From positions 112,823-176,822 of the forward strand of contig JAMOLT010000061.1 in the NCBI GenBank assembly GCA_027068915.1: DNA of 64,000 nt, written 5' to 3'. Under the pieces are notes generated by a model that was not told the DNA's origin, made no database searches, and saw nothing but the letters and a program-made list of their open reading frames with translations. A program made the translations under genes and the position numbers. Source of the stretch: Sedimenticola sp. (GTDB lineage Bacteria; Pseudomonadota; Gammaproteobacteria; Chromatiales; Chromatiaceae). Shown in pieces: positions 39,569-49,052 of the stretch (position 1 is the first letter of the stretch; each line of letters starts with the position of its first letter).

Positions 39569-42021
39569 ACACCCAAAATGGCAGCTGCTTTCATTGCAGC
39601 CTGCCCTTGACTCCCGGCCAGGATTTTTTTGCCAAGGTTGGTGGTGAGAAACAGCATTTTTGCTGTTTTGGCTGTCAGTCCGTATGCGAAGCCATTTATG
39701 CCGCCGGAATGGACGGTTTCTACAAACGCACTCCCGAAGGAACGCTCCTTGAACCACCTCCAACGCCTCCTGAAGACGTGGATATCTTTGACCTGGAAGA
39801 AGTTCAGGCGGAATTTGTAGAGGAGCACGGGGAGCAGCGAGAGGTTCACTTGCTGGTTGAAGGCATCCACTGTGCCGCCTGCGTATGGCTTATCGAACAC
39901 AGCCTGAAAAAACTTCCGGGTATCCTCTCTGCACGGGTAAACCTGTCTGCAAAACGGTTGTTGCTGCGCTGGGACAACAGCCAGATCAAACTCTCAAAAA
40001 TCATCCGCCACCTGGGAACAATCGGTTATGCCGCCACACCATTTGATCCTGAAGCCGCAGAAGGCATCCTGAAAAGACAAAGCCGCGACTTTCTCTTCCG
40101 CATCACCTTCGCCGGTTTCACCATGATGAACCTGCTGTGGGTTTCCATTGCCCTGTATAGCGGTGCTGACGAAGGCGAATTCCGCTCCCTGTTTCACTGG
40201 GTAGGCTTCGTGCTGGCCACCCCCACTTTGTTCTATTCCGGCTGGCCTTTCCTGAAAGGCGCATGGACCAGCCTGCGCACCAGACACCTGGGCATGGATC
40301 TGCCCATTGCCCTGGGCGCAACCGTCACCTGGGCCTATTCCACCTGGGTGACCATTGCCGGCCTGCCGGGTCAGCATGTGTATTTTGACACTGTGGTGAA
40401 TTTTATTTTCATTATTCTGGTTGGCAGACATCTGGAGGGCGTTTCCAAGCGCCATGCGGTTGCCGCCACCCAGCGCCTTCTCGACCTGCAGCCCAGGGTT
40501 GCCCTGGTGCTGCAGGATGGCGAGGAAAAATCCGTACCCATACGCCGGGTTCAGCCAGGCAATACTGTTATTGTTAAGCCGGGAGCAAAAATTCCGGTTG
40601 ATGGTATTGTGCTTCAGGGAGAAAGCGAGGTTGACGAAGCTATGCTCAGCGGAGAATCCAGACCTGTTGCCAAACACCCCGGCGATCCTGTATCGGCAGG
40701 CACCGTCAATGCGCAGGGCGCTTTGACCATCGATGTTACGGGCACGTTGAATAACACTGCCTTGGGAAAAATCATCCGCCTGGTGGAAGAGGCACAAGCC
40801 TCGAAAGCTCCTATCCAGTGTACGGCGGATCGTATCGTACCTTGGTTTGTACTTGCCACGTTGAGCCTTGCCAGCCTTACCTTTTTCCTTTGGGTGCGCA
40901 GTGATTTCGAGGTGGCTCTGATGGCTGCCACTTCGGTACTCATCATCACCTGCCCCTGTGCATTTGGCCTGGCCACACCCATGGCCATTGCCGTAGCTTC
41001 CGGACAGGGCGCCAGGCATGGAATACTGATCAAGAACGGCACCGTGCTGGAAACCCTGTCTCATGTGCAGCACTTCGTTTTTGACAAAACCGGAACCCTT
41101 ACAGAAGGAAAGATGCAGGTGGTGCAGATCATTCCGGGCGATGGCATGGATGAGGCACAGCTATTGCTGCTTAGCGCGGCAGCAGAGCGACTTTCGGAGC
41201 ACAGTATCGCCCAAGCAATCATTGCCAAGGCAAAAGAAAGAAATCTTGACTTGCAACAAATCGAGGTAACACAGTTCACCAGCAGATCCGGCCTTGGCAT
41301 CCGCGCCCAGGCACAACAACATACCATGGTTATAGGTACCGTGAACTGGCTTCAGCAGCAGGGTATCCAGCTCGATGAGTCACTGCTTGAGCAAACCCCG
41401 GCACTTGAACGGCAGGGTATATCCACAGTTCATGTCGCCATGGATGGCGTTCACAGGGGCCTGATCGGCGTAGCCGACCGACTCCGCCCTGATGCAAAAC
41501 AGTTGATCGCATCCCTGCGCACCAGAAATATCCAGCTGACCATGCTGTCCGGCGACCGGCGCGCAGTAGCGGAATCCATCGCACAACAGCTTGGTGGCAT
41601 GCAGGTTATCGCCGAGGTCTTGCCGGAGGACAAGGATCAGGTCATCGCCAACTTGCAAAAGCAGGGGGAACAGGTTGCCATGGTTGGTGATGGCATTAAC
41701 GATGCACCAGCGCTAATTCGTGCTGATGTGGGTATCGCCATTGGATCCGGCACCGATGTATCCATGGAAAGTGCTGATATCGTACTGATAGGAGAAGAAC
41801 TGGAGAAGATTCATCTGGCCGTCTCCCTCTCCCGGCGGACGCTGCGCACCATTCGTCAAAACATTATTATTTCCTTCACCTATAATATTATTATGGTGCC
41901 GTTGGCCATGTCTGCCATGATAACACCGTTGATCGCCGCCATTTCCATGCCTATCAGCTCTCTGCTGGTGATCGGTAATGCGGCGCGGATACGCACACTC
42001 TTCAGACAACAGAGAAAATAA
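39565..42021 (+). CDS. ccoI: Copper-exporting P1B-type ATPase CcoI
   Basis: The product is 818 residues. The N-terminus has a cysteine-rich metal-binding module (CFHCSLPL and CFGCQSVC), then an HMA domain with GIHCAACVWLI. The core has eight membrane helices, the CPC copper motif (TCPCAFGLATP), the phosphorylation motif DKTGTLTEG and the MVGDGINDAPAL hinge. It supplies copper to cbb3 oxidase through the periplasm. The TGEA-equivalent loop reads MLSGES. It is the third gene of ccoGHIS and shares its last base with the ccoS start. Confidence 0.96.
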   Translation: MNTQNGSCFHCSLPLTPGQDFFAKVGGEKQHFCCFGCQSVCEAIYAAGMDGFYKRTPEGTLLEPPPTPPEDVDIFDLEEVQAEFVEEHGEQREVHLLVEGIHCAACVWLIEHSLKKLPGILSARVNLSAKRLLLRWDNSQIKLSKIIRHLGTIGYAATPFDPEAAEGILKRQSRDFLFRITFAGFTMMNLLWVSIALYSGADEGEFRSLFHWVGFVLATPTLFYSGWPFLKGAWTSLRTRHLGMDLPIALGATVTWAYSTWVTIAGLPGQHVYFDTVVNFIFIILVGRHLEGVSKRHAVAATQRLLDLQPRVALVLQDGEEKSVPIRRVQPGNTVIVKPGAKIPVDGIVLQGESEVDEAMLSGESRPVAKHPGDPVSAGTVNAQGALTIDVTGTLNNTALGKIIRLVEEAQASKAPIQCTADRIVPWFVLATLSLASLTFFLWVRSDFEVALMAATSVLIITCPCAFGLATPMAIAVASGQGARHGILIKNGTVLETLSHVQHFVFDKTGTLTEGKMQVVQIIPGDGMDEAQLLLLSAAAERLSEHSIAQAIIAKAKERNLDLQQIEVTQFTSRSGLGIRAQAQQHTMVIGTVNWLQQQGIQLDESLLEQTPALERQGISTVHVAMDGVHRGLIGVADRLRPDAKQLIASLRTRNIQLTMLSGDRRAVAESIAQQLGGMQVIAEVLPEDKDQVIANLQKQGEQVAMVGDGINDAPALIRADVGIAIGSGTDVSMESADIVLIGEELEKIHLAVSLSRRTLRTIRQNIIISFTYNIIMVPLAMSAMITPLIAAISMPISSLLVIGNAARIRTLFRQQRK

Positions 42022-42233
42022 TGGACATTATTTACACCCTGATACCCGGCATGATCTTTTTTGGGCTGCTGTTCGTGGGAGTGTTGATATGGGCCATTAA
42101 ACGTGGCCAGTACGATGACATGGAGGGCGATGGCAACCGTATTCTCATGGATGAAGATAAGCCTGAAAGCGAAGATGGCGAACCATCCCGGAGAAAAAAA
42201 CGGCCGGGTCTCAACTATCCAGACGCTGACTGA
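42021..42233 (+). CDS. ccoS: cbb3 oxidase assembly protein CcoS
   Basis: The product is 70 residues. An N-terminal membrane helix ([20 protein letters not shown]) is followed by [18 protein letters not shown], the conserved CcoS signature, and a charged tail. CcoS is needed for cofactor insertion in CcoN. Its 3' end overlaps the convergent recQ gene by 23 bases, and no terminator separates them. Confidence 0.93.
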   Translation: MDIIYTLIPGMIFFGLLFVGVLIWAIKRGQYDDMEGDGNRILMDEDKPESEDGEPSRRKKRPGLNYPDAD

Positions 42234-44340
42234 GTTCTGCCCGAATGCAGGCCAGCACCCCGTAGTCCACGCTCTCGTCAAGAGCTTCAAATACCGGTCC
42301 CAGGCGATTGTCAGCACCCTGCTCCAGCATAAGATCCTGAATATATTGTATCCGCCCTGCATCCAGGGACACCACATCTTGCAGCACAATGCTGCCCTGC
42401 TCGATCCCCTTGGCCATGTGGCTGTAGATGGTGGAAGATTTCAGGTCACGCCGCCGGGCAATCTCCTCCACACCAAAGCCCTGGCGGAATAGCTCCATAC
42501 TTTCAGCTACCGTATCCGTAACCGGAGCCTCTTCCGCTTGCTCATGTGCAGCCAGCACATCCAGAAAGGCTTTCCCATAGGCATCCAGCTTATGCGCACC
42601 CACACCAGAGATATGACTCATCTGTTCCATGGTTCGGGGTTGCTGCTCCAGTATCGCCATAAGGGTGGCGTCATGAAAGATGACATAGGGAGGAACCCCC
42701 TGCTCCTGAGCCAATTCCATGCGCCTTTCCCGCAGCGCTTCCCACAATCGGGTATTTGTGCCGCCATAGCGGCTCTTGCCCCTGGCTTTGGCTTTCTTTC
42801 CGGCTTTGCTTTCTTCACGCAAGAGCAGGGTTTGCTCACCCCGCAACAGGGGGCGGCAGGACTCGGTCAGTTGCAAACCACCATGTCCTTCCTGATCCAG
42901 GGCCAGATAGCCCTGGGCAATCAACTGCCGGAACAGTCCCCGCCATTGTTTCTGGTTCAATTCCGCGCCAATACCAAAAGTGCTGATCTGGTGGTGGCAA
43001 AAGCGCCGGATACGCTCACTGTCTTTTCCCAGCAACACGTCAACCAGGTAGTTCACGCCGAAGCGCTGGCCAGTGTGATGCACACAGGACAGGGCTTTTT
43101 GTGCAGCTTCTGTACCATCCCGGGTTTTGGGCGGATTCAGACAGATATCGCAATTCCCGCAAGGCGCTTCCAGATGATCACCAAAATAGGCCAATAACGC
43201 CTGTCGGCGGCAGCTGGTAAGCTCACAGTAACCCAGCATACGTTCCAGTTTCTGGCTTTCGACGCGTTTGTGCGCTTCATCAGCATCAGATTGATCCACA
43301 AACTGGCGCAGGGTGATGACATCCTGCAGATTATAGAAAAGCAGCGCCTCTGCCGGCGCTCCATCCCGTCCGGCGCGGCCTGTTTCCTGATAGTAGGCTT
43401 CCAGGCTTTTAGGCAGGTTCAGATGGACAACAAAGCGCACATCCGGCTTGTCGATACCCATGCCAAAAGCAATGGTAGCGACGATAACGACCCCTTCCTC
43501 ACGCAGAAACCTGTTCTGGTTTTCGGCCCGAACCTGTTGCGGCAGGCCAGCATGATATGCCAGCGCCTTGATACCTTGCCGCTGCAGCCAGGCAGCCGTT
43601 TCTTCCACCTTGCGACGCGAAAGGCAGTAGACGATGCCCGCCTGACCGGGATAATCCAGCTCGATGAAACGCAGTAGCTGTTGCCTGCTATTACTGCTGT
43701 CCGCAGCAACCCGATAGCGGATGTTTGGTCGGTCAAAGCCACTGATAAAGTGCTTGGCCTGCTCCAGATTGAGGCGCTGCATGATTTCCCGGCGCGTAGG
43801 CTCATCTGCAGTGGCAGTCAATGCGACCCTGGGAATTTGGGGAAAGGTTTCGTGCAGCGTGGAAAGCTGGATATATTCAGGCCGGAAATCATGCCCCCAC
43901 TGGGACACGCAATGCGCCTCATCAATCGCAAACAGCGCAACCTGAATCTGCCGCAACAGCGCCTGGAAGCTGTCCGTCATCAATCGTTCAGGGGCGACAT
44001 ACAGCAATTGCAGCTCCCCGTTCAATAGCTGCTGTTTTATATGCTGCGCTTCTGCCGGTGTCAGAGAAGAGTTGAGCGCGGCTGCAGCCACTCCCTGCTG
44101 CTGCAATGCCAGAACCTGATCCTGCATCAAGGCAATCAGCGGGGAGACAACGATGCCAACGCCCGGACGAACCAGGGACGGAATTTGATAGCACAGGGAT
44201 TTTCCACCCCCGGTGGGCATCAGCACCAGGGCATCCTCCCCGGCAATCAGACAGTCGATGATTTCCTGCTGGGAAGAGCGGAAGCTGGTGTAGCCAAATA
44301 TCTGCTCAAGAACCTTGCGCGCCTGGCCCTGGCTGGACAT
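42211..44340 (-). CDS. recQ: ATP-dependent DNA helicase RecQ
   Basis: The product is 709 residues from the ATG at 44340 (GAGGAAGG upstream); a TTG one codon earlier is ignored. SF2 helicase motifs include [11 protein letters not shown] and [17 protein letters not shown]. The RecQ-Ct zinc-binding region is [14 protein letters not shown] with CGNCDICL, then winged-helix and HRDC domains (residues about 520-600). It unwinds DNA 3' to 5' in recombination and fork repair. An extra C-terminal helical segment (about residues 610-709) after HRDC gives a length above the usual 600, as in some other gammaproteobacteria. Confidence 0.96.
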   Translation of the reverse strand: MSSQGQARKVLEQIFGYTSFRSSQQEIIDCLIAGEDALVLMPTGGGKSLCYQIPSLVRPGVGIVVSPLIALMQDQVLALQQQGVAAAALNSSLTPAEAQHIKQQLLNGELQLLYVAPERLMTDSFQALLRQIQVALFAIDEAHCVSQWGHDFRPEYIQLSTLHETFPQIPRVALTATADEPTRREIMQRLNLEQAKHFISGFDRPNIRYRVAADSSNSRQQLLRFIELDYPGQAGIVYCLSRRKVEETAAWLQRQGIKALAYHAGLPQQVRAENQNRFLREEGVVIVATIAFGMGIDKPDVRFVVHLNLPKSLEAYYQETGRAGRDGAPAEALLFYNLQDVITLRQFVDQSDADEAHKRVESQKLERMLGYCELTSCRRQALLAYFGDHLEAPCGNCDICLNPPKTRDGTEAAQKALSCVHHTGQRFGVNYLVDVLLGKDSERIRRFCHHQISTFGIGAELNQKQWRGLFRQLIAQGYLALDQEGHGGLQLTESCRPLLRGEQTLLLREESKAGKKAKARGKSRYGGTNTRLWEALRERRMELAQEQGVPPYVIFHDATLMAILEQQPRTMEQMSHISGVGAHKLDAYGKAFLDVLAAHEQAEEAPVTDTVAESMELFRQGFGVEEIARRRDLKSSTIYSHMAKGIEQGSIVLQDVVSLDAGRIQYIQDLMLEQGADNRLGPVFEALDESVDYGVLACIRAELSQRLDS

Positions 44341-44356
44341 CAATTCAACCTTCCTC

Positions 44357-45049
44357 TCAAGGCGAGGATTGCCTGATATCCGTACGATTCATCTTTTCCA
44401 GTGGTTTTCGCAGCCGATCAAAATCATTTGGCGCCACATACTGCAGAACTTCCCTCTCCTGTGCAGACATCACCACATCCAGCCCCTTGTCAGGATAGAA
44501 CCAATGTTCGGTCTTTTCATCTGCCTCCAGAATCTTTTCCGCAGGTTCGCCAAAACGCTTTATCACCGTAGATTCATCCAGATTGGTTCTTGGCAAATAA
44601 GTGAGCGCCACTACCACTGTATTCCTGGCTTTGGCCAGATTGGCATCGGACAATGTTACCTTGCGCTTTCCCATTGCCAGGGTGGCAATCCGCTCTCCCT
44701 GGTCATACAACTCCTGCAGTTGCTCCTCATTGAACCCCAGGGTAGCCACCATCTTGGCCTTGAAGCCACTGATAGTAACCGTATTGAAATACGCTTCCAC
44801 AACACGATCTCCATCATCCGTCGCAAACAGGCTGATCTTCGGCTGCTCCTGAAGTAGCTGTTCCACTTCACCCAAGGTGCTTTTGCCCAGCGTAATACCA
44901 AACACCGTACTGTATCCGTCACCGCTTACTTCAATTTGCCAGGGGAGATTGTCGTATTTCTCCGGCGGCTGACCGCCAGGAAGCCACAGCGCTGCAGCCA
45001 GTGCAATCATGGTAAATCCCAATACCTTGAGAAAAATATGATCACCCAT
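44357..45049 (-). CDS. Hypothetical protein with N-terminal membrane segment
   Basis: The product is 230 residues, unrecognised. Residues 8-24 are hydrophobic ([17 protein letters not shown]) and probably anchor or export the protein. The remainder is soluble, with a [21 protein letters not shown] segment resembling small periplasmic fold modules. It overlaps the upstream membrane-protein gene by eight bases and is likely in an operon with it and the SQR-like gene. A role in sulfur or redox metabolism is a guess from position only. Confidence 0.8.
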   Translation of the reverse strand: MGDHIFLKVLGFTMIALAAALWLPGGQPPEKYDNLPWQIEVSGDGYSTVFGITLGKSTLGEVEQLLQEQPKISLFATDDGDRVVEAYFNTVTISGFKAKMVATLGFNEEQLQELYDQGERIATLAMGKRKVTLSDANLAKARNTVVVALTYLPRTNLDESTVIKRFGEPAEKILEADEKTEHWFYPDKGLDVVMSAQEREVLQYVAPNDFDRLRKPLEKMNRTDIRQSSP

Positions 45050-45557
45050 TGGCTTTCAGTTCTTCTGGAGGCGGGTACTTCTTCACCAGCCATTCCGGAA
45101 CATCGCCGATACCCGCCTTGTGCACGGCATCGGATTCCATCAGGATCAGCACCAGCACAGAGAACAGGGTGGGCAGCATGACGATCCCGCCAATGGCATA
45201 ATGCCCCGGGCGCAGATCATTAAGGTTCCCGCCTGCAGAAACCAGAATGACCACGATACCCAAACCCATCAGGGCAATCATGCCAATAAAGAAGCGGCTG
45301 CGGCGGGCGCATAATTGCCAGTGGCAAAAAACAAACCAGTGATCCCTTTTTTGTGATATCAGGGCGCGCCACACCAGGTAAGTCAGGATACTAATAGATA
45401 ACACCGGCACGATCAGCAACAACCAGGGCTCGTCCTTGACCACACCCAGCAAGCCCACAAACAACAGGATATGGTTGGTGATGAGGTTGATTAACAGGAG
45501 CTCGTGGGGATACCGCGCCTTTTTGCGGACATCTTCAGGTAGATTGTCAAATATCAT
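45042..45557 (-). CDS. Hypothetical four-helix membrane protein
   Basis: The product is 171 residues. I start it at the ATG at 45557, one base after the stop of the flavoprotein gene; an earlier ATG at 45593 lies inside that gene. Four hydrophobic stretches are visible (near residues 21-40, 44-64, 88-108 and 120-142), with a charged C-terminal tail ending [16 protein letters not shown]. No family is recognised. Close coupling to the SQR-like gene suggests it might act with it in the membrane. Confidence 0.8.
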   Translation of the reverse strand: MIFDNLPEDVRKKARYPHELLLINLITNHILLFVGLLGVVKDEPWLLLIVPVLSISILTYLVWRALISQKRDHWFVFCHWQLCARRSRFFIGMIALMGLGIVVILVSAGGNLNDLRPGHYAIGGIVMLPTLFSVLVLILMESDAVHKAGIGDVPEWLVKKYPPPEELKANG

Positions 45558-45558
45558 A

Positions 45559-46692
45559 TTATTTTCTGTATTCCCGCAGGTAATGCCATTCAAATAAACG
45601 CTTCGCCCAGTGCAGGCCAGAGAAAGCCGGCGTAACCAGGCTGCGTTTTTCCGTACGATACACCATCATACCAGTGTCGTAGCTGTCGATGATGCAAACC
45701 AGCTCTGCCTGGAAGGTCGCAGATGGCTGCCCTCCCTTCATTTCAGCCAGCAAATTGCTTGCCGCCGCTTCCGCCTGCAGATCCGCCATATGCGCCTGCT
45801 TGGGCAGCCAGCCAGGCCCGGGGTAGCTTCCCGAATCGCCCGCTACATAAATGTTGTCCTGCCCCTCCACCTGACAAAAACGATTCGCCTTGAGCATCCC
45901 CCCCTCAGAGAGTGGCAAGCCGCTTTCAGCAAACCACTTGTTGCCTGTCATACCGGGCATGAAAATAATCAGGTCCGCAGCAAACTCAGCACCTTCGGTA
46001 ATCACCCGCCCCGCTTCAAACGCCTTGATCTTGTGACCAAGATAAGTGGTGACATTGCGCTTTTCCATGGTGGAAAGAATGCCTTTCACCGCCTTTTCAC
46101 CCAAGCGCTGCCCGGGCTTTTCTGCAGGGGTGAAAAAAACCAGTTCAAATTGATCCCGCCGCCCCTGCTTGCGCAGCCAGCGGTCAATACCGAAAAGAAA
46201 CTCGAACATGGGACCGCCGCGCATGGCTGACGGCTCCTTGGGATTGCCGCTGAAACCAAAAGCAATGGTGCCACCATCGTTCATGGCTGCCAGACGCTCA
46301 CGAATCTTCTCTGCAGCGGGAATGCCTTCGCAGGGCGTAATGGCATGTTCGATGCCAGGCAGCTTCTTGATGAAGCGCCCACCACTGGCGATGATCAGGC
46401 CATCATTTTCCACCTTGCCGTTGTCCGTCACCACTACCCTGCCGTTTTGCTCCAGGCCAGTAACTCTGCCTGCATGAAAATCCACATTCAGGCGCCTGAA
46501 AAAATTTTCCAGGGAAATGCTCAGATCCGATCCTTTCCGCAACCCCGTAGGAATCCAGATCAACCCTGGCAGATAGATAAACTCAGGCCTGGGGGCAATG
46601 ACATCAATATGCAGCCCGGCATCCAGCTTACGCAGTTTTTGCACCGCTGTAAGCGCACCAAAACCTGCACCAATAACAGTTATTCTTGACAT
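45559..46692 (-). CDS. FAD-dependent oxidoreductase, sulfide:quinone-reductase-like
   Basis: The product is 377 residues, two-dinucleotide-binding-domain type. It has the FAD motif VIGAGFGALTA at the N-terminus, the GLIIASGGRF segment and the later IYVAGDSGSYP. The C-terminus (GLHWAKRLFEWHYLREYR) is amphipathic, as in membrane-bound SQR and NDH-2 enzymes. Cysteines are in TPCEG, RFCQVE and LVCIID; they do not match the classical SQR trio clearly. It probably reduces quinone from sulfide or a related donor, but NDH-2 or flavocytochrome c flavoprotein relatives are possible. It is divergent from herA. Confidence 0.8.
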   Translation of the reverse strand: MSRITVIGAGFGALTAVQKLRKLDAGLHIDVIAPRPEFIYLPGLIWIPTGLRKGSDLSISLENFFRRLNVDFHAGRVTGLEQNGRVVVTDNGKVENDGLIIASGGRFIKKLPGIEHAITPCEGIPAAEKIRERLAAMNDGGTIAFGFSGNPKEPSAMRGGPMFEFLFGIDRWLRKQGRRDQFELVFFTPAEKPGQRLGEKAVKGILSTMEKRNVTTYLGHKIKAFEAGRVITEGAEFAADLIIFMPGMTGNKWFAESGLPLSEGGMLKANRFCQVEGQDNIYVAGDSGSYPGPGWLPKQAHMADLQAEAAASNLLAEMKGGQPSATFQAELVCIIDSYDTGMMVYRTEKRSLVTPAFSGLHWAKRLFEWHYLREYRK

Positions 46693-46882
46693 GGTAATAA
46701 TCCCATCATCCGGAGCACCTCAAACAATTCATGTATTCAATCACAGATCCCGGGCGGAAGCAGGTAATCTTGCATTCTATCCGTTACACTATATCGGATG
46801 TTCAGCCATGGCATTCCTGATAGTTTACAGGGTGATAGGCAATGGCTGCTTACCTCAACCATGTTTCATCCAGGGAGTTCAT

Positions 46883-48574
46883 ATGCAGACATCAGATAGT
46901 ACACAGGTCGGCAATATAACTGAAGTTTCCGGCGGGCAGCTTATCGCCACCTTGTTCACCGAAGCGGAAGGTTTTGAGCCCGTTGTAAAGATCGGCTCCG
47001 AAACCCTGTCTGTGGGACAGCTGGGCTCCCAGCTTCTGATCAAGCACCTCCATATCAGTATCCTCGGCCAGGTATTGAAGATGTGGGAGGATCCACCCCA
47101 GGAGTTTACTACCGACAACAAGAAAGGCTCCATGACAGGAAGCATCGCAAGGCCCTCAAAAAAGCGTTATGTAAAAATCCTGCCCCTGGGGGAAATTGAC
47201 CAGCAGGGAACCTTCATCCGGGGGGTGAAGCAATTTCCGGTGACAGGCGCAGAAGTCCACCTGGTAACTGCCAAGCAGCTGGAAGTGCTTTTTGATCGTT
47301 TCCGCAGCGAAAATCTCTCCCTGGGAAGACTCAGCAGCCGCAAGGAAATCGAGGTATTCCTCGACCCCAACCCACTGTTCACCCGGCATATGGCAATACT
47401 GGGCCAATCCGGCGCGGGTAAATCCTGGACAGTTACCAGCCTGCTGCAGAAAACCGTAAAAACCATGCCCAAATCGCACATCGTCATGCTGGATCTACAT
47501 GGCGAATATGGCTGGAAAGATGAACAGGGAAAAATGCATAGCGCCTTTCCCAAGGAAATAGTGCGCCATATCGATGCCCGCGAGCTGGAAATACCCTACT
47601 GGTTACTTACCTACGCAGAGCTGGTGGATTTTCTGATCGACAAGACCGACCCGACAGCAACCCTGCAAATCGCCTATTTGCGCGATGTTTTATATGCATT
47701 GCGTAAAAAGGCAAATGCCCACCTGGGACTGGATCAGCTATCCGTAGACTCCCCGGTCTATTTTCCACTCAAGGAACTCTACCTGCACTTCAAGCAGGCC
47801 AACGAGCAACAACTGGATTTCGGCAAGACCAAGGGCACCCTGTACGGTGCTTTCGACAATTTTCTGGTGCGCTTCCAGTCCATGTATAACGACAAGCGCT
47901 ATGATTTCCTGCTACGCCCTTCCAAGCGTACCAAATCGGAACACCTTGAGGATCTGCTGCGTGACTTCATCGGCCTGGGTGAAGAAAAACGCCAGATCAC
48001 GGTGATCGACCTTAGCCCGATTCCATCAGATGTACGCCCCATGGTTTCTTCGCAAATTGCCCGCCTGGCCTATGAATTCAATTACTGGAACCCGAAAAGA
48101 AGGGAATTCCCCATCCTCCTGGTGTGCGAAGAAGCTCACCAATACTTGCCCAGGGAAGGCGACCCGGCCCTGGCGGCAACCCGCAAGGCCATGGAACGAA
48201 TTGCCAAGGAGGGGCGGAAATACGGCGTGGCGTTGTGCGTCATCAGCCAACGGCCCACAGAGCTTTCCGAAACCGTCCTGGCTCAGTGCTCCAACTACCT
48301 GTGCCTGCGTATCAGCAATCCGGATGACCAGGCCTATGTGCGCAGCCTGATGCCCGAGGGTGAGGCCGATATGGCGGAAACCCTGGCCTCCCTCAGCCGG
48401 GGTGAAGTGCTGGCAGTGGGCGATGCCACACCCCTGCCCACCCGTTTTCAGGTTGATGTTCCCAATCCGCCTCCGGCAAGCGCCGACGTGCCCCTGTCCA
48501 AGAGTTGGCGCACCGGGCCGGATGATCTGGATGTAGCAGACATCGTGCAGCACTGGTGGCAGCAAAAACGCTAG
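46883..48574 (+). CDS. HerA-type DNA-translocating ATPase (DUF87)
   Basis: The product is 563 residues from the ATG at 46883 (CAGGGAG upstream); the open frame runs on upstream through non-coding DNA. The N-terminal HAS-barrel-like domain is followed by Walker A GQSGAGKS near residue 173, Walker B ILLVCEEAHQY near 411 and a conserved SQRPTELSETVL with arginine-finger features. HerA hexamers translocate DNA and normally pair with NurA nuclease, or with Sir2 in phage defence. No nuclease partner lies on either side: SQR-like upstream, secF downstream. Confidence 0.88.
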   Translation: MQTSDSTQVGNITEVSGGQLIATLFTEAEGFEPVVKIGSETLSVGQLGSQLLIKHLHISILGQVLKMWEDPPQEFTTDNKKGSMTGSIARPSKKRYVKILPLGEIDQQGTFIRGVKQFPVTGAEVHLVTAKQLEVLFDRFRSENLSLGRLSSRKEIEVFLDPNPLFTRHMAILGQSGAGKSWTVTSLLQKTVKTMPKSHIVMLDLHGEYGWKDEQGKMHSAFPKEIVRHIDARELEIPYWLLTYAELVDFLIDKTDPTATLQIAYLRDVLYALRKKANAHLGLDQLSVDSPVYFPLKELYLHFKQANEQQLDFGKTKGTLYGAFDNFLVRFQSMYNDKRYDFLLRPSKRTKSEHLEDLLRDFIGLGEEKRQITVIDLSPIPSDVRPMVSSQIARLAYEFNYWNPKRREFPILLVCEEAHQYLPREGDPALAATRKAMERIAKEGRKYGVALCVISQRPTELSETVLAQCSNYLCLRISNPDDQAYVRSLMPEGEADMAETLASLSRGEVLAVGDATPLPTRFQVDVPNPPPASADVPLSKSWRTGPDDLDVADIVQHWWQQKR

Positions 48575-48595
48575 CCCGGAGGTTTCACTCAGGAG

Positions 48596-48713
48596 TCCGA
48601 TGATCGTGCTGAGATTGTCGTTCAGAGGCGGATTTCCGATTGAATCAATAGCCCAAGCTATTGATGATTGAGGAAATACCGTCTCTGGGCGGCAAGATCA
48701 GTGCAAGGGCGGA
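48596..48713. repeat. Long imperfect palindrome, MITE-like (118 bp)
   Basis: The segment folds on itself around CCAA at 48653-48656. The inner arms TCAATAGC and GCTATTGA are perfect. Further out, CAGAGGCGG pairs with CCGTCTCTG, and the outermost TCCG/CGGA marks the ends at 48596 and 48713. It lies 22 bases after the herA stop. It has no coding potential. Confidence 0.6.
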
Positions 48714-48831
48714 CGCAAGCCGTGACCCGGTTACACTTTGTACTTTGCTAAAACTCCAATAATATCTATAAATAACAATCGCTTATCTTTATTTTTTGGC
48801 AACTGGGTGAAATATCCGGCTAGTGTACCGC

Positions 48832-48979
48832 GTCGGATTTAACACTGTTTGGCTGCAAATCACTGGGGGCGAATGAAATCAGTTTAGCGTGTGAGGAGAA
48901 TAGCAGGGCTATTTGACGATCAGGATAAGCTGAGTTAATCGTCATCCAGTGATTCCCGCTTCAAACAGTTACGTCCGAC
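48832..48979. repeat. Second long imperfect palindrome, MITE-like (148 bp)
   Basis: Centred on AATAGC-AGG-GCTATT (48899-48913). The outer arms match well: GTCGGATTTAACACTG at the left with CAAACAGTTACGTCCGAC at the right, plus ATCACTGG with CCAGTGAT. The left end 48832 and right end 48979 are equidistant from the centre. A terminator follows directly. No gene is visible in 48575-49052. Confidence 0.65.
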
Positions 48980-48993
48980 AGACTCCTGGCAAC

Positions 48994-49029
48994 AAAAAAG
49001 CGCGGCAGATAGTCTGCCGCGCTTTTTTT
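48994..49029. terminator. Bidirectional terminator between herA and secF
   Basis: A 10-bp perfect stem (GCGCGGCAGA) with a TAG loop is flanked by six A on the left and seven T on the right. It can end transcription from both herA (plus) and secDF (minus). Confidence 0.94.
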
Positions 49030-49052
49030 GATTTCTGAGAAACTGTTACGCC

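Noticed and set aside
46598..46882. N-terminal extension of the HerA gene
   Set aside because: The extra frame overlaps the divergent flavoprotein gene and its promoter; the ATG at 46883 has a good ribosome site and gives the family N-terminus.
46883..48574. Sir2-HerA or HerA-NurA defence system
   Set aside because: No SIR2-domain, NurA or other nuclease gene lies on either side; only the ATPase is visible.
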